From DSSM01 sp964484125 (lineage in GTDB: Bacteria > Bacteroidota > Ignavibacteria > Tepidaquicellales > Tepidaquicellaceae): a DNA stretch of 64,000 bases. Under the pieces are notes generated by a model, which was not told where the DNA came from, made no database searches, and was given only the letters and a program-made list of their open reading frames with translations. Shown one piece after another: positions 19,133-27,251 of the stretch. The position numbers and the translations under genes are program-made. Positions within the stretch are counted from its first letter, which is position 1; each line of letters begins with the position of its first letter. The stretch spans positions 62,001 to 126,000 of the forward strand of contig CAZAEK010000002.1 of the NCBI GenBank assembly GCA_964484125.1, in the 5' to 3' direction.

Positions 19133-19648
19133 ATGAAGATTGACATCTCAGGTTTGAGCGATGGTGTACATTTTTTGAACTTGTCAGAGAAAATGTCAGA
19201 TGATTTTATAATTCCTTATGTTATTCAGGATAAGATAAAAATTGACATTAAAATAGATAAAAACAGTCACTCAGTTCTTTTAAATATAGCCGTAGAGGGA
19301 TTGATAAAACTTCAGTGCGACAGGTGTCTGGAGTCTTTTCCTTTTCTCTTTAAAACTGAATTCGATTTACTTTATGAATATAATTATAATGTTAAGGAAA
19401 TCAGGGATATAAGAAAAATAGAAGAATATAATTCGTTTGATATAAGACCTGATACCAAATATCTGAATATTTCTGAACCTCTCAGGGATTACATTTTGTT
19501 ATCAATTCCAATGAGGAGAGTACCTGAAGAGAAAAATGATATATGCACATATTGTAATAAAAAAATTTCTGATATACTTATTTCAAAAAAAGAGAAAAAT
19601 GAAAATCCTGTATGGGATAAACTAAAAGAGTTGAAAAAAAACAAATAA
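19133..19648 (+). CDS. DUF177/YceD-family protein upstream of L32
   Basis: A 171-residue YceD-like (DUF177) protein. The family mark is IKLQCDRCLESFPF near residue 60 with its CxxC, and a second CTYC pair lies near residue 140. Family members are almost always encoded directly before rpmF and plsX, as here (24-base gap to rpmF). They are linked to 23S rRNA processing or ribosome assembly. The molecular role is not established. The two CxxC pairs could form a metal site. Confidence 0.85.
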   Translation: MKIDISGLSDGVHFLNLSEKMSDDFIIPYVIQDKIKIDIKIDKNSHSVLLNIAVEGLIKLQCDRCLESFPFLFKTEFDLLYEYNYNVKEIRDIRKIEEYNSFDIRPDTKYLNISEPLRDYILLSIPMRRVPEEKNDICTYCNKKISDILISKKEKNENPVWDKLKELKKNK

Positions 19649-19672
19649 AAATTTAATAAATAATATTTAAAG

Positions 19673-19858
19673 ATGCCAAATCCAAAAAGACGACACTCAA
19701 AAACAAGAGGAAGAAAAAGAAGAACGCATTACAAAGCAACTGTACCAGCAGTTGGATCATGTCCAAATTGTGGTGAACCGAAAATGATGCATAGAGTTTG
19801 TCCATATTGTGGATACTATGACGGAAAAAGTGTTATAATACCAAAAAGTAAAAATTAA
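19673..19858 (+). CDS. rpmF: 50S ribosomal protein L32
   Basis: A 61-residue ribosomal protein with the typical MPNPKRRHSKTRGRKRR start and the zinc-ribbon cysteines CPNCG and CPYCG. It sits in the conserved DUF177-rpmF-plsX order, which couples ribosome and fatty-acid/phospholipid genes. Confidence 0.97.
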   Translation: MPNPKRRHSKTRGRKRRTHYKATVPAVGSCPNCGEPKMMHRVCPYCGYYDGKSVIIPKSKN

Positions 19859-19883
19859 AAAATAATAATTTTAGTTTTAAAAA

Positions 19884-20912
19884 TTGGAAAGAACAAGAAT
19901 TGCTGTGGACGCAATGGGCGGCGATTTTGCACCGGAAATTGAGATTAAGGGTTCAATTGAAGCCGCATTGGAAAAAAGCAAGGATATTGAAGTAATTCTT
20001 GTTGGTAAGGAAGAAGTTCTTAGAAATACTATAAACGGGCTTAATCTTACATTGCCTGAAAATGTTACCATAATAAATGCTAAAGATGTTATTGCTATGG
20101 ATGAATCGCCTTCAGATAGTCTCAGGAATAAGCCCGAATCTTCTCTTTCAGTTTCTATAGCTCTTCAAAAAGAAAAGAAAGCAGATGCTTCCATCAGCGC
20201 TGGTAATACGGGAGCAAATATGGCTCACTCTACTTACAAGCTTGGGAGACTAAATGGAATCGGAAGACCTACTATAGGCACCATATTGCCTTCTGTCAAT
20301 AAGGTTTCATTGGTAATTGATGCAGGTGCTTCAGTTGATTGTAAGCCAAGACATTTGCTGGAATTTGCTGTAATGGGAAGTATTTATATGAATTCTATTT
20401 TTGGCGTTGATAATCCGAGAGTAGGACTTTTAAGTATTGGAGAAGAGAAATCGAAAGGTAACGAATTAACTTTCCAATCCTATGAACTATTGGAGAAATC
20501 ATCTCTCAATTTCATTGGAAATGTAGAAGGCAGTGATATTTTAAGAGGCAATGCAGACGTATTTGTATGTGACGGATTCATTGGTAATATTATTCTTAAA
20601 TTTGCTGAAAGCATTCTTGATTTGTTAAAATATAAATTCAAAGCATATTCCGAACTTGGAATTATACAGAAGTTGAAAACAGGAATTGTCAAAAATGTGA
20701 TGAAAGAATCGCTTTCAGATTTCGATTACCAGAACTATGGCGGTGTTCCGCTTCTTGGAGTAAATGGTGTATCTATTATAGGACACGGAAAATCAAGTTC
20801 TCTTGCAATAAAAAATATGATTTTTAAGGCAGAAGAAATGGTACGTAAAGAGGTAAATAAAAAAATTGAATTCGAAATTAGTAAATATTTAGAAAATAAA
20901 ATAATAAACTAA
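19884..20912 (+). CDS. plsX: Phosphate acyltransferase PlsX
   Basis: A 342-residue PlsX, the peripheral membrane enzyme that makes acyl-phosphate from acyl-ACP for phosphatidic acid synthesis. Typical blocks are IAVDAMGGDFAPE, SAGNTGANMA and VFVCDGFIGNIILKFAE. The start is TTG at 19884. Starting there puts the conserved RIAVDAMGGD at residue 4, as in the family, and no ATG is available upstream. The usual downstream fabH is missing. A 68-residue ORF begins two bases after its stop. Confidence 0.96.
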   Translation: MERTRIAVDAMGGDFAPEIEIKGSIEAALEKSKDIEVILVGKEEVLRNTINGLNLTLPENVTIINAKDVIAMDESPSDSLRNKPESSLSVSIALQKEKKADASISAGNTGANMAHSTYKLGRLNGIGRPTIGTILPSVNKVSLVIDAGASVDCKPRHLLEFAVMGSIYMNSIFGVDNPRVGLLSIGEEKSKGNELTFQSYELLEKSSLNFIGNVEGSDILRGNADVFVCDGFIGNIILKFAESILDLLKYKFKAYSELGIIQKLKTGIVKNVMKESLSDFDYQNYGGVPLLGVNGVSIIGHGKSSSLAIKNMIFKAEEMVRKEVNKKIEFEISKYLENKIIN

Positions 20913-20913
20913 A

Positions 20914-21120
20914 ATGGCAAAAGTACAATCATTCGCTGATAAAGCAGCAAAACTCGCGAAAAAAGCTGAAATGAATGTAATTGATCCTGATACAGGCAAA
21001 GAAACAAGACTCATTCATGTTCGCTACATCGAAGCGGTTAAATCAGAAAAAGGAAGCTATAAATTTCTTGACAGAAATATGAAAGTATATGAGTCAAGTT
21101 ATAAACAATATAAAGGATAA
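20914..21120 (+). CDS. Small basic protein between plsX and rpmB (possible DUF4295 relative)
   Basis: A 68-residue Lys-rich protein starting two bases after plsX and ending 17 bases before rpmB. It begins MAKVQSFADKAAKLAKKAE and continues RLIHVRYIEAVKSEKGSYKFLDRN. Many Bacteroidota encode a tiny DUF4295 protein next to rpmB and rpmG, with a comparable '..vK..KtGaY.F.e..' pattern. The resemblance in size, position and that motif makes a distant relative, or a ribosome-associated protein, plausible. I do not recognise it with certainty. Its codon use and spacing support a real gene. Confidence 0.7.
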   Translation: MAKVQSFADKAAKLAKKAEMNVIDPDTGKETRLIHVRYIEAVKSEKGSYKFLDRNMKVYESSYKQYKG

Positions 21121-21137
21121 GAAAGGAGAATTATAAA

Positions 21138-21344
21138 ATGGCAAAAGTATGTGCAGTTCTTGGTAAAAAACCAATGACAGGAAACAATGTTTCCCACGCA
21201 AATAACAGGACAAAAAGAAGACAATTACCGAATCTTCAATATAAAAGAATCTGGGATGAAGAAAAGAAAGTATGGGTACGTATAAGAGTAAGTGCAAAAG
21301 GTCTAAAAACATTGGATAAAAAAGGTATTAAAGCATTAGCTTAA
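21138..21344 (+). CDS. rpmB: 50S ribosomal protein L28
   Basis: A 68-residue L28 with the typical start MAKVCAVLGKKPMTGNNVSHANNRTK-type region and the C-terminal KVWVRIRVSAKGLKTLDKKG. It has one of the few good Shine-Dalgarno sites in the window, AGGAG about nine bases before the ATG. rpmG, often next to rpmB, is not here. Confidence 0.97.
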   Translation: MAKVCAVLGKKPMTGNNVSHANNRTKRRQLPNLQYKRIWDEEKKVWVRIRVSAKGLKTLDKKGIKALA

Positions 21345-21351
21345 AAATCTC

Positions 21352-22095
21352 TTGAACAAACAGACTCCCATCGTTATCAGTATTATTATTCCTACTCTAA
21401 ATGAGGAAAAACTGATAGCGAGAGTCTTGCACCAGTTTGATGAAGATTTAAAAAACAATTTCGCGTTAGAAATAATAGTAAGCGACGGAGGAAGTACAGA
21501 CAGGACTCTTGATATAGCAGAAAAATATGTTGATAAAATTGTAAGGCACTCAGGAGACAGGAAACAGAACATTGCTGAAGGCAGAAATAAAGGAGCAGAA
21601 ATTTCTAAAGGTGATGTTCTGGTTTTTTTTAACGCAGATACAGAACTTGAAGATCCAAAAATGTTCTTTGAAAAAATAAGATTATTTGGTGTAAATAATA
21701 CATACTCAGGCCTGACCTGTAAAATTAAAGTTTTCAGGAATGAAGAAAAGTTCTCTGATAAACTATTTCATTTTTTTTACAATAGATATGTTAAGTTTCT
21801 TAACTTTATTGGACTGGGAATGGCAAGAGGTGAATGCCATGTAATAAAAAGAGAATATTTTTATCAGGCAGGAAAATATAACGAAAAAATGTTTGCAGGC
21901 GAAGATTTTGATTTATTCAGAAGGTTAAGGAAATTAGGAAAAATCAAGGTTGAATCGGAATTAACTGTAAGAGAATCACCAAGAAGATACAGAAAATACG
22001 GATATGTAAAAGTTATATATGATTGGTTAAAAAATTCAGTGTGGATTTTAGTTTTTAAAAAATCGTCTTCAGATAAATGGGAGCCGGTCAGATGA
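21352..22095 (+). CDS. Glycosyltransferase family 2
   Basis: A 247-residue GT-A enzyme without membrane segments in its main body. Motifs: ISIIIPTLNEEKLIARVL at the N-terminus, VSDGGSTDRT for nucleotide binding, VFFNADTEL as the metal-binding DxD-like region, and AGEDFDLFRRLRKLG as the acceptor-side [ED]-D motif. The start is TTG at 21352, seven bases after rpmB. It overlaps tgt by four bases when tgt starts at 22092. Acceptor unknown. Lipid- or polysaccharide-linked sugar transfer is the usual role. Confidence 0.85.
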   Translation: MNKQTPIVISIIIPTLNEEKLIARVLHQFDEDLKNNFALEIIVSDGGSTDRTLDIAEKYVDKIVRHSGDRKQNIAEGRNKGAEISKGDVLVFFNADTELEDPKMFFEKIRLFGVNNTYSGLTCKIKVFRNEEKFSDKLFHFFYNRYVKFLNFIGLGMARGECHVIKREYFYQAGKYNEKMFAGEDFDLFRRLRKLGKIKVESELTVRESPRRYRKYGYVKVIYDWLKNSVWILVFKKSSSDKWEPVR

Positions 22096-23222
22096 AGTTT
22101 TTTGAAGTTCTTTCAAATAGTAGCGATTGCAAAGCCAGATATGGACTTTTAAGAACGTCGAATAATATAATCGAGACGCCTGTTTTTATGCCCGTGGGTA
22201 CTCAGGCAACTGTCAAAGCGATTGAACAACGTGAATTAATGGAAATGAATGCTCAGATTATTCTCGGTAATACATATCATCTTTATTTAAGACCAGGTGA
22301 AGAAGTATTAAAGCTTGCAGGTGGACTACATAAATTTATGAACTGGAACAGGTCAATACTTACCGATAGCGGCGGATTTCAGGTCTTTAGTCTTGCTTCA
22401 TTGAGAAAAATCTCAGAAGATGGTGTTAAGTTCTCTTCGCATATTGATGGCTCTTCTCATTTATTTACACCGGAAAAAGTAATTGATATTCAAAGAGCAA
22501 TAGGGTCTGATATTATGATGCCGCTTGACGAATGTATGCCATTTCCTATTGAACATAATGATGCAGTTAAATCTCTTAATATAACTCATAATTGGGAAAA
22601 ACGATGTTTAGAACATTTTAGAAATACCAATTCGCTTTACGGCTCTGAGCAGTTCCTTTTCTCTATTAATCAGGGAAGTCTTTTTAAAGATTTAAGAAAA
22701 GAAAGTATAGAATTTCTTGATAGTTTAAATTTTGATGGTAATGCTATAGGAGGCCTTTCAGTAGGAGAAAAAAATGAGGATTTTTATGAAATTACAGATT
22801 TTTGTACAGATATTATGACAAAAAGTAAACCAAGATATTTAATGGGAGTAGGTACTCCGGTTGATATTCTTGAATGTGTTGAAAAAGGTGTTGATATGTT
22901 TGATTGTGTATTACCAACAAGAAATGCAAGACACGGTAGAATTTTTACTACTTATGGAGAAATCAACATACGAAATGCAAAATATAAACAGGATTTCAGA
23001 AGTATTGATGAAGAGTGTAGCACTTATACATCTGATAATTTTTCATTTGCTTATTTACGTCATTTGTTTATAGCCGGTGAAATATCAGGAATCAACCTTG
23101 CTACAATCCATAATATTGGTTTTTATTTAAACCTGATGAAACAAATCAGGAATTCAATTAAAGAAGACAGATTCAATAGCTTCAAAAAAGATTTTTTAAA
23201 TAAGTATAATTCAAATAATTAA
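22092..23222 (+). CDS. tgt: Queuine/preQ1 tRNA-guanine transglycosylase with degenerate zinc site
   Basis: A 376-residue TGT that swaps G34 in GUN-anticodon tRNAs for a queuosine precursor. The substrate and catalytic blocks are LTDSGGFQVFSL, GGLSVGE and GVDMFDCVLPTRNARHG (nucleophile Asp). I set the start at ATG 22092: it overlaps the previous stop as ATGA and gives the family start MKFFEVL, whereas ATG 22077 adds five odd residues. The structural zinc site is altered: Cys309 is kept, but the next two cysteines are Thr311 and Ser314, while His340 is in place. It is followed by yajC, the classic tgt-yajC order. Confidence 0.94.
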   Translation: MKFFEVLSNSSDCKARYGLLRTSNNIIETPVFMPVGTQATVKAIEQRELMEMNAQIILGNTYHLYLRPGEEVLKLAGGLHKFMNWNRSILTDSGGFQVFSLASLRKISEDGVKFSSHIDGSSHLFTPEKVIDIQRAIGSDIMMPLDECMPFPIEHNDAVKSLNITHNWEKRCLEHFRNTNSLYGSEQFLFSINQGSLFKDLRKESIEFLDSLNFDGNAIGGLSVGEKNEDFYEITDFCTDIMTKSKPRYLMGVGTPVDILECVEKGVDMFDCVLPTRNARHGRIFTTYGEINIRNAKYKQDFRSIDEECSTYTSDNFSFAYLRHLFIAGEISGINLATIHNIGFYLNLMKQIRNSIKEDRFNSFKKDFLNKYNSNN

Positions 23223-23239
23223 CAGAAAGGAAATTTAAA

Positions 23240-23581
23240 TTGTTACAATATTTAATTTTTATGCAATGTGCTCCGGGTCCGGGTCAAACCGGAGGCGGAA
23301 TGGAAACCCTGATGAGTCTTTTACCATTTTTGCTTATTATTTTGGTGTTTTATTTTATGATTTTAAGACCTCAGCAAAAAAGGCAGAAAGAAAGACAAAA
23401 GCTCCTGGAATCTATCAAAAAGGGAGACAAAGTCATAACTGCAGGTGGTATTCACGGTACAGTTGAAGGTATTGAAGATAAAGTATTATTAATAAAGATT
23501 GCTGATTCAGTTAAAGTAAAAGTGGAACGTTCATCTATTTCAACTATTATTGGTGTTACTGAATCACTTGATAAGAATTAA
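23240..23581 (+). CDS. yajC: Sec translocon accessory protein YajC
   Basis: A 113-residue single-pass inner-membrane protein of the SecDF-YajC complex. One membrane segment (LLPFLLIILVFYFMIL, residues about 27-42) is followed by the family RPQQKRQKERQKLLESIKKGDKVITAGGI and a small beta domain. The start is TTG at 23240, supported by AAAGGAAA about seven bases upstream. ATG at 23261 is the alternative. secD/secF do not follow; ribBA does. Confidence 0.93.
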   Translation: MLQYLIFMQCAPGPGQTGGGMETLMSLLPFLLIILVFYFMILRPQQKRQKERQKLLESIKKGDKVITAGGIHGTVEGIEDKVLLIKIADSVKVKVERSSISTIIGVTESLDKN

Positions 23582-23598
23582 TTACTTCGGTAATATAA

Positions 23599-24828
23599 AT
23601 GAAAAAATTAAAAAGCAGCCACTTTGCGTCTATAGATAAAGCAATTAAGGATTTCCGCCAGGGAAAGATAGTAATTGTTGTTGACGATGAAGACAGGGAA
23701 AATGAAGGTGATATGATATACTCTGCCGAGAAATCTACTCCTGAATTGGTTAATTTCCTTGTTAAAAAAGCAAGAGGTCTGATTTGCGTTCCTCTTGAAG
23801 AGAACAGACTTAAAGAATTAGAACTTGATATGATGACGCAAAATAATACGGCTCTTCATGAAACAGCTTTCACCGTAAGCGTGGATTATAAGATCGGAAC
23901 TACTACGGGTATAAGCGTATTTGATAGAAATAAGACTATCAGAGCTCTGGCTGACAGTAAAACTCTTCCTTCAGATTTAGGTAAACCAGGTCATATCTTT
24001 CCACTGAGAGCAGAAAAAGGAGGAGTGTTGAAAAGAGCCGGTCATACTGAGGCTGCTGTAGATTTAGCTAAATTGGCAGGGTTGAAACCTGCAGGAGTGC
24101 TTTGTGAAATATTAAAAGATAACGGTGAGATGGCAAGACTTCCCGAACTTCTGAAAATTGCAAAGAAATATAATCTCAGCATAATTACAATAAAAGATTT
24201 AATTAATTACAGAATCAAAAGGGAAAAGCTTGTAGAAAGAATGGTAAATGCCAAACTTCCGAGTTTGTTTGGTAATTTCAAAATAATACTTTATAAAAAT
24301 TTGCTCGATAATCTCGAACATATTGCATTAGTTAAAGGGAAAATAGATCCGAATAAGCCGACTCTTGTAAGAGTTCATAGTGAATGTTTTACTGGAGATG
24401 TCCTCGGTTCGTTGAGATGTGATTGCAGGGAACAACTAACGACATCAATGCGTATGATTGAAAAGGAAGGTTCAGGTGTCCTGATTTATATGCGGCAGGA
24501 AGGACGTGGAATAGGACTGCTAAATAAATTAAAAGCATATAAATTACAGGAAAAAGGAAAAGATACGGTTGAGGCAAATCTCGAGCTTGGATTCAAACCT
24601 GATCTCAGAGATTATGGAATCGGGGCACAGATTTTAATGGATATAGGTGTGAGAAAAATAAGACTTATGACAAATAATCCTAAGAAAATTGTCGGTTTAC
24701 ACGGATATGGATTAGAAGTTACTGAGAGAGTTCCAATTGAAGTAAAACCAAATGAAGCAAACGAAACATATTTGCAAACTAAACGTGATAAACTTGGTCA
24801 TTTAATTTTGTTAAAAGAAAGTAAATAA
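23599..24828 (+). CDS. ribBA: Bifunctional DHBP synthase / GTP cyclohydrolase II
   Basis: A 409-residue riboflavin-pathway fusion. The N-terminal RibB half has VVDDEDRENEGDM (metal and substrate acids) and RAGHTEAAVDL. It makes dihydroxybutanone phosphate from ribulose 5-phosphate. The C-terminal RibA half (from about residue 210) has RVHSECFTGDVLGSLRCDC with the three zinc cysteines and YMRQEGRGIGL. It opens GTP to the pyrimidine precursor. Both halves look intact. It lies 18 bases after yajC and 8 before greA. No FMN riboswitch is visible upstream. Confidence 0.97.
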   Translation: MKKLKSSHFASIDKAIKDFRQGKIVIVVDDEDRENEGDMIYSAEKSTPELVNFLVKKARGLICVPLEENRLKELELDMMTQNNTALHETAFTVSVDYKIGTTTGISVFDRNKTIRALADSKTLPSDLGKPGHIFPLRAEKGGVLKRAGHTEAAVDLAKLAGLKPAGVLCEILKDNGEMARLPELLKIAKKYNLSIITIKDLINYRIKREKLVERMVNAKLPSLFGNFKIILYKNLLDNLEHIALVKGKIDPNKPTLVRVHSECFTGDVLGSLRCDCREQLTTSMRMIEKEGSGVLIYMRQEGRGIGLLNKLKAYKLQEKGKDTVEANLELGFKPDLRDYGIGAQILMDIGVRKIRLMTNNPKKIVGLHGYGLEVTERVPIEVKPNEANETYLQTKRDKLGHLILLKESK

Positions 24829-24835
24829 AAAAAAT

Positions 24836-25315
24836 ATGGAACAACCAGGAAATGTTTATCTTAAAAGGGAAAGACTTGCAGAGCTCGAAAACGAACTACG
24901 CGAGTTAAAAACAAAAAAGAGAAAAGAAATAGCACTCAAAATTGCAGAAGCCCGCTCACACGGAGATTTATCTGAAAATGCGGAATACGATGCTGCAAAG
25001 GAAGAACAATCTCACCTTGAGTTAAAAATTGCAAAACTTGAGCATATGCTTTCAAGAGCAATAGTAATTGATGAGGGCTCGATGCCTGAAGATCAAATAC
25101 ACATCTTAAGTCATGTCAGAGTAAAGGACTTAACTTATGATGAAGAAATTACCTTTGAATTGGTCTCACCTGAAGAAGCTGATTTTGAACTTGATAAAAT
25201 TTCAGTAACTTCACCACTTGGAAAGGCATTATTAGGTAAAAAAGTAGGTGATAAGGTTTCGGTTGACGTGCAGAATGGCGTTATTGAATACTTAATTCTT
25301 GAAATAATCAAATAA
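24836..25315 (+). CDS. greA: Transcription elongation factor GreA
   Basis: A 159-residue GreA. An N-terminal antiparallel coiled coil (residues about 8-75) carries the acidic tip DLSENAEYDAAKE, which stimulates RNA cleavage in backtracked polymerase. A C-terminal FKBP-like domain ends with SPLGKALLGKKVGDKVSV. It lies between ribBA and the MlaD-like gene with gaps of only 7 and 5 bases. Confidence 0.96.
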   Translation: MEQPGNVYLKRERLAELENELRELKTKKRKEIALKIAEARSHGDLSENAEYDAAKEEQSHLELKIAKLEHMLSRAIVIDEGSMPEDQIHILSHVRVKDLTYDEEITFELVSPEEADFELDKISVTSPLGKALLGKKVGDKVSVDVQNGVIEYLILEIIK

Positions 25316-25320
25316 AAATT

Positions 25321-26250
25321 ATGTCATACTCTAAAAACTTTCCTATTAAGGTTGGAATTTTTGTTCTCGGCGCTGTTATTATTGTTACAACTACTCTCTT
25401 TTGGGCAAAAGGTTTCTTTCTCGCAAAGAACATGCGGGAGATGAAGGTTTACTTTGGAACTGTTTCCGGGCTAAATCCGGGCGACCCTGTAACTGTGAGT
25501 GGCGTTCGTAAAGGAAAAGTTGTTGATTTTAAACTCGAGGCAGATTCAGTTCTGATTGAGTTCTTACTTGAAGATGATGTAAAAGTAAAAGAAGATTATA
25601 AAATTGAAATTTATTCTGAGCTGATGGGTGGAAAAATGCTTAATCTTTCTCCCGGCAGGGGATTAAAAGAAATTGACTATAATAATCCTCTGAAGGGAAC
25701 TAATTCTGCAGATATTTCTTCAATGATGGGAAGTTTTCAGGATATGACAGGTGATATAAAAGAATTAATCAGAAATTTCAATAAGTCTGCAATTAAATTA
25801 GATAGTGTATTGGCAAATCTGAACGATGTAATTGGTGACAGGAATGTCAAGTCAGATTTAAAAAATACAATATCAAATATTTCAGTAACATCAAGAAACC
25901 TGAGCCTTTTAGTTTCTGAAAATAAAAGTACATTAAGAGACCTTGCTGATAAAACCGGCAAAACTATTGATAAAGTCGGCAATACAGTTGATAATGTAAA
26001 TAGTCTTGTAGATGAAACTAAACCTGATTTCAAAAGCACATTAAAAGATATAAAATTACTTACAGAGAAGGTTAATTCTCTCGTTGGAAATCTTGATAAA
26101 ATTGCTGAAGATATTCAGAATAAAAATAGTACGGTTGGTAAATTTATTTACGACGAAAAATTTTACAACAACCTGAATAATACACTTATCGAAATTGAGA
26201 AGTTAACAAAGAAAATCAGACAAGATGGCATTAAGATAGATTTATTCTAA
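25321..26250 (+). CDS. MlaD-family (MCE domain) lipid-transport protein
   Basis: A 309-residue bitopic protein. An N-terminal membrane anchor (VGIFVLGAVIIVTTTLFW) is followed by one MCE domain (residues about 38-115: VYFGTVSGLNPGDPVTVSGVRKG-type strand, YSELMGGKMLNLSPG). A long helical C-terminal part is rich in repeated NxV/T hydroxy and Lys patterns, probably coiled coil. MCE proteins form hexameric rings in ABC lipid transporters between the two membranes. The permease (MlaE) and ATPase (MlaF) genes are not adjacent. Its last nine bases overlap the convergent PorQ-like gene. Confidence 0.88.
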   Translation: MSYSKNFPIKVGIFVLGAVIIVTTTLFWAKGFFLAKNMREMKVYFGTVSGLNPGDPVTVSGVRKGKVVDFKLEADSVLIEFLLEDDVKVKEDYKIEIYSELMGGKMLNLSPGRGLKEIDYNNPLKGTNSADISSMMGSFQDMTGDIKELIRNFNKSAIKLDSVLANLNDVIGDRNVKSDLKNTISNISVTSRNLSLLVSENKSTLRDLADKTGKTIDKVGNTVDNVNSLVDETKPDFKSTLKDIKLLTEKVNSLVGNLDKIAEDIQNKNSTVGKFIYDEKFYNNLNNTLIEIEKLTKKIRQDGIKIDLF

Positions 26251-27210
26251 AATGAATCTCAGGTTAAATCTGTGTGTTGCCCCGATTTTCCCCATAGAAT
26301 TAAAACTGTAATCAAGGAGATATTTCTTTTCATAGTTAAAGCCTATACCGGCTGAAAATCCACCAAGCCCCGTTGTGTTTCCTGTTTTTAAATTTTGTCT
26401 CTCCATATTATTGTAACCAACTCTTAAATCAACATACTCATTTAAAGTAAATTCGCCTCCAACTGTAAAAGTTTTAAATCTGTCAAAAAAATTATCAGAT
26501 TCGAGTGCCAGGTTGCTGAATCCAACATTTAACATAAGAGGTAGATATTCAAGTTCTTTACTAACACCAACTTTAAATTCTATCGGTAATTTCTCACGTG
26601 TTCCATTATAACTTGAAAGTTGAGTGCCGAGATTTAAAAGACTGGCACCTGCAGAAAACTTGTCCGATGGTACATTGTAAAGAAATCCGAAGTCTAATGC
26701 CACTGCAGTTGATTTGAATTCATCAATGCTGGAATATATAAACTTTAATGACACTCCGTAATGTATTGCTGTTTCGTATATATTAGAATAAGTAAGGTTT
26801 AAAGCCAGATCACTTGCACTTGTGGTACCGAGGTTATTGAAATTTTCATCATACTTATCAAACTCACCATAATTTATAAATCTTAAACCTGCCCCAAAAT
26901 ATCCATAATCTTTTATCTTCTGAGTGTATGCGGCATTTCCGGAATTAATGTCTAAAAGATATTTAAAGAAACCAACAGATGCCTGCTTTTTATTAATTGT
27001 TGATAAACTTGCAGGATTATAAAATATTGCATTTACATCGTTTGTAATAGTTGTGAAAGTGCCTGCTAATGCCGCAGAGCGTGCATCAACTTCAAGTCTT
27101 AGAAAATTATATGTTGCATCTTCCTGAGAATATAAAGCCGAACCGGTTAACAGAATTATAGATATTAAGAATATTTTTATGGACTTCATTATGCTTTTAA
27201 TTTTATTCAA
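26242..27210 (-). CDS. PorQ-like (PorV/PorQ family) outer-membrane protein
   Basis: A 322-residue FadL-like barrel protein of the PorV/PorQ family. After a signal peptide ending ALYSQ come YNFLRLEVDARSAALAGT and DVNAIFYNPASLST, the family N-terminus. GYFGAGLRFINYGEFDKYDE and GTTSASDLAL look closer to PorQ than to PorV. PorQ and PorV are T9SS outer-membrane components (attachment complex and shuttle), consistent with sprA in the same window. Met8 (27189) is an equally good start, since MKSIKIF gives a more normal signal peptide. T9SS function is inferred from family only, because this family also has members outside T9SS. Confidence 0.75.
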   Translation of the reverse strand: MNKIKSIMKSIKIFLISIILLTGSALYSQEDATYNFLRLEVDARSAALAGTFTTITNDVNAIFYNPASLSTINKKQASVGFFKYLLDINSGNAAYTQKIKDYGYFGAGLRFINYGEFDKYDENFNNLGTTSASDLALNLTYSNIYETAIHYGVSLKFIYSSIDEFKSTAVALDFGFLYNVPSDKFSAGASLLNLGTQLSSYNGTREKLPIEFKVGVSKELEYLPLMLNVGFSNLALESDNFFDRFKTFTVGGEFTLNEYVDLRVGYNNMERQNLKTGNTTGLGGFSAGIGFNYEKKYLLDYSFNSMGKIGATHRFNLRFILE

Positions 27211-27251
27211 TTATAATACTAATAATGTAAAATTACAAGTAAATAAGAATC

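Noticed and set aside
22077..22091. Earlier ATG for tgt
   Set aside because: It adds MGAGQ before the family start MKFFEVL. The ATGA overlap at 22092 is the better junction.
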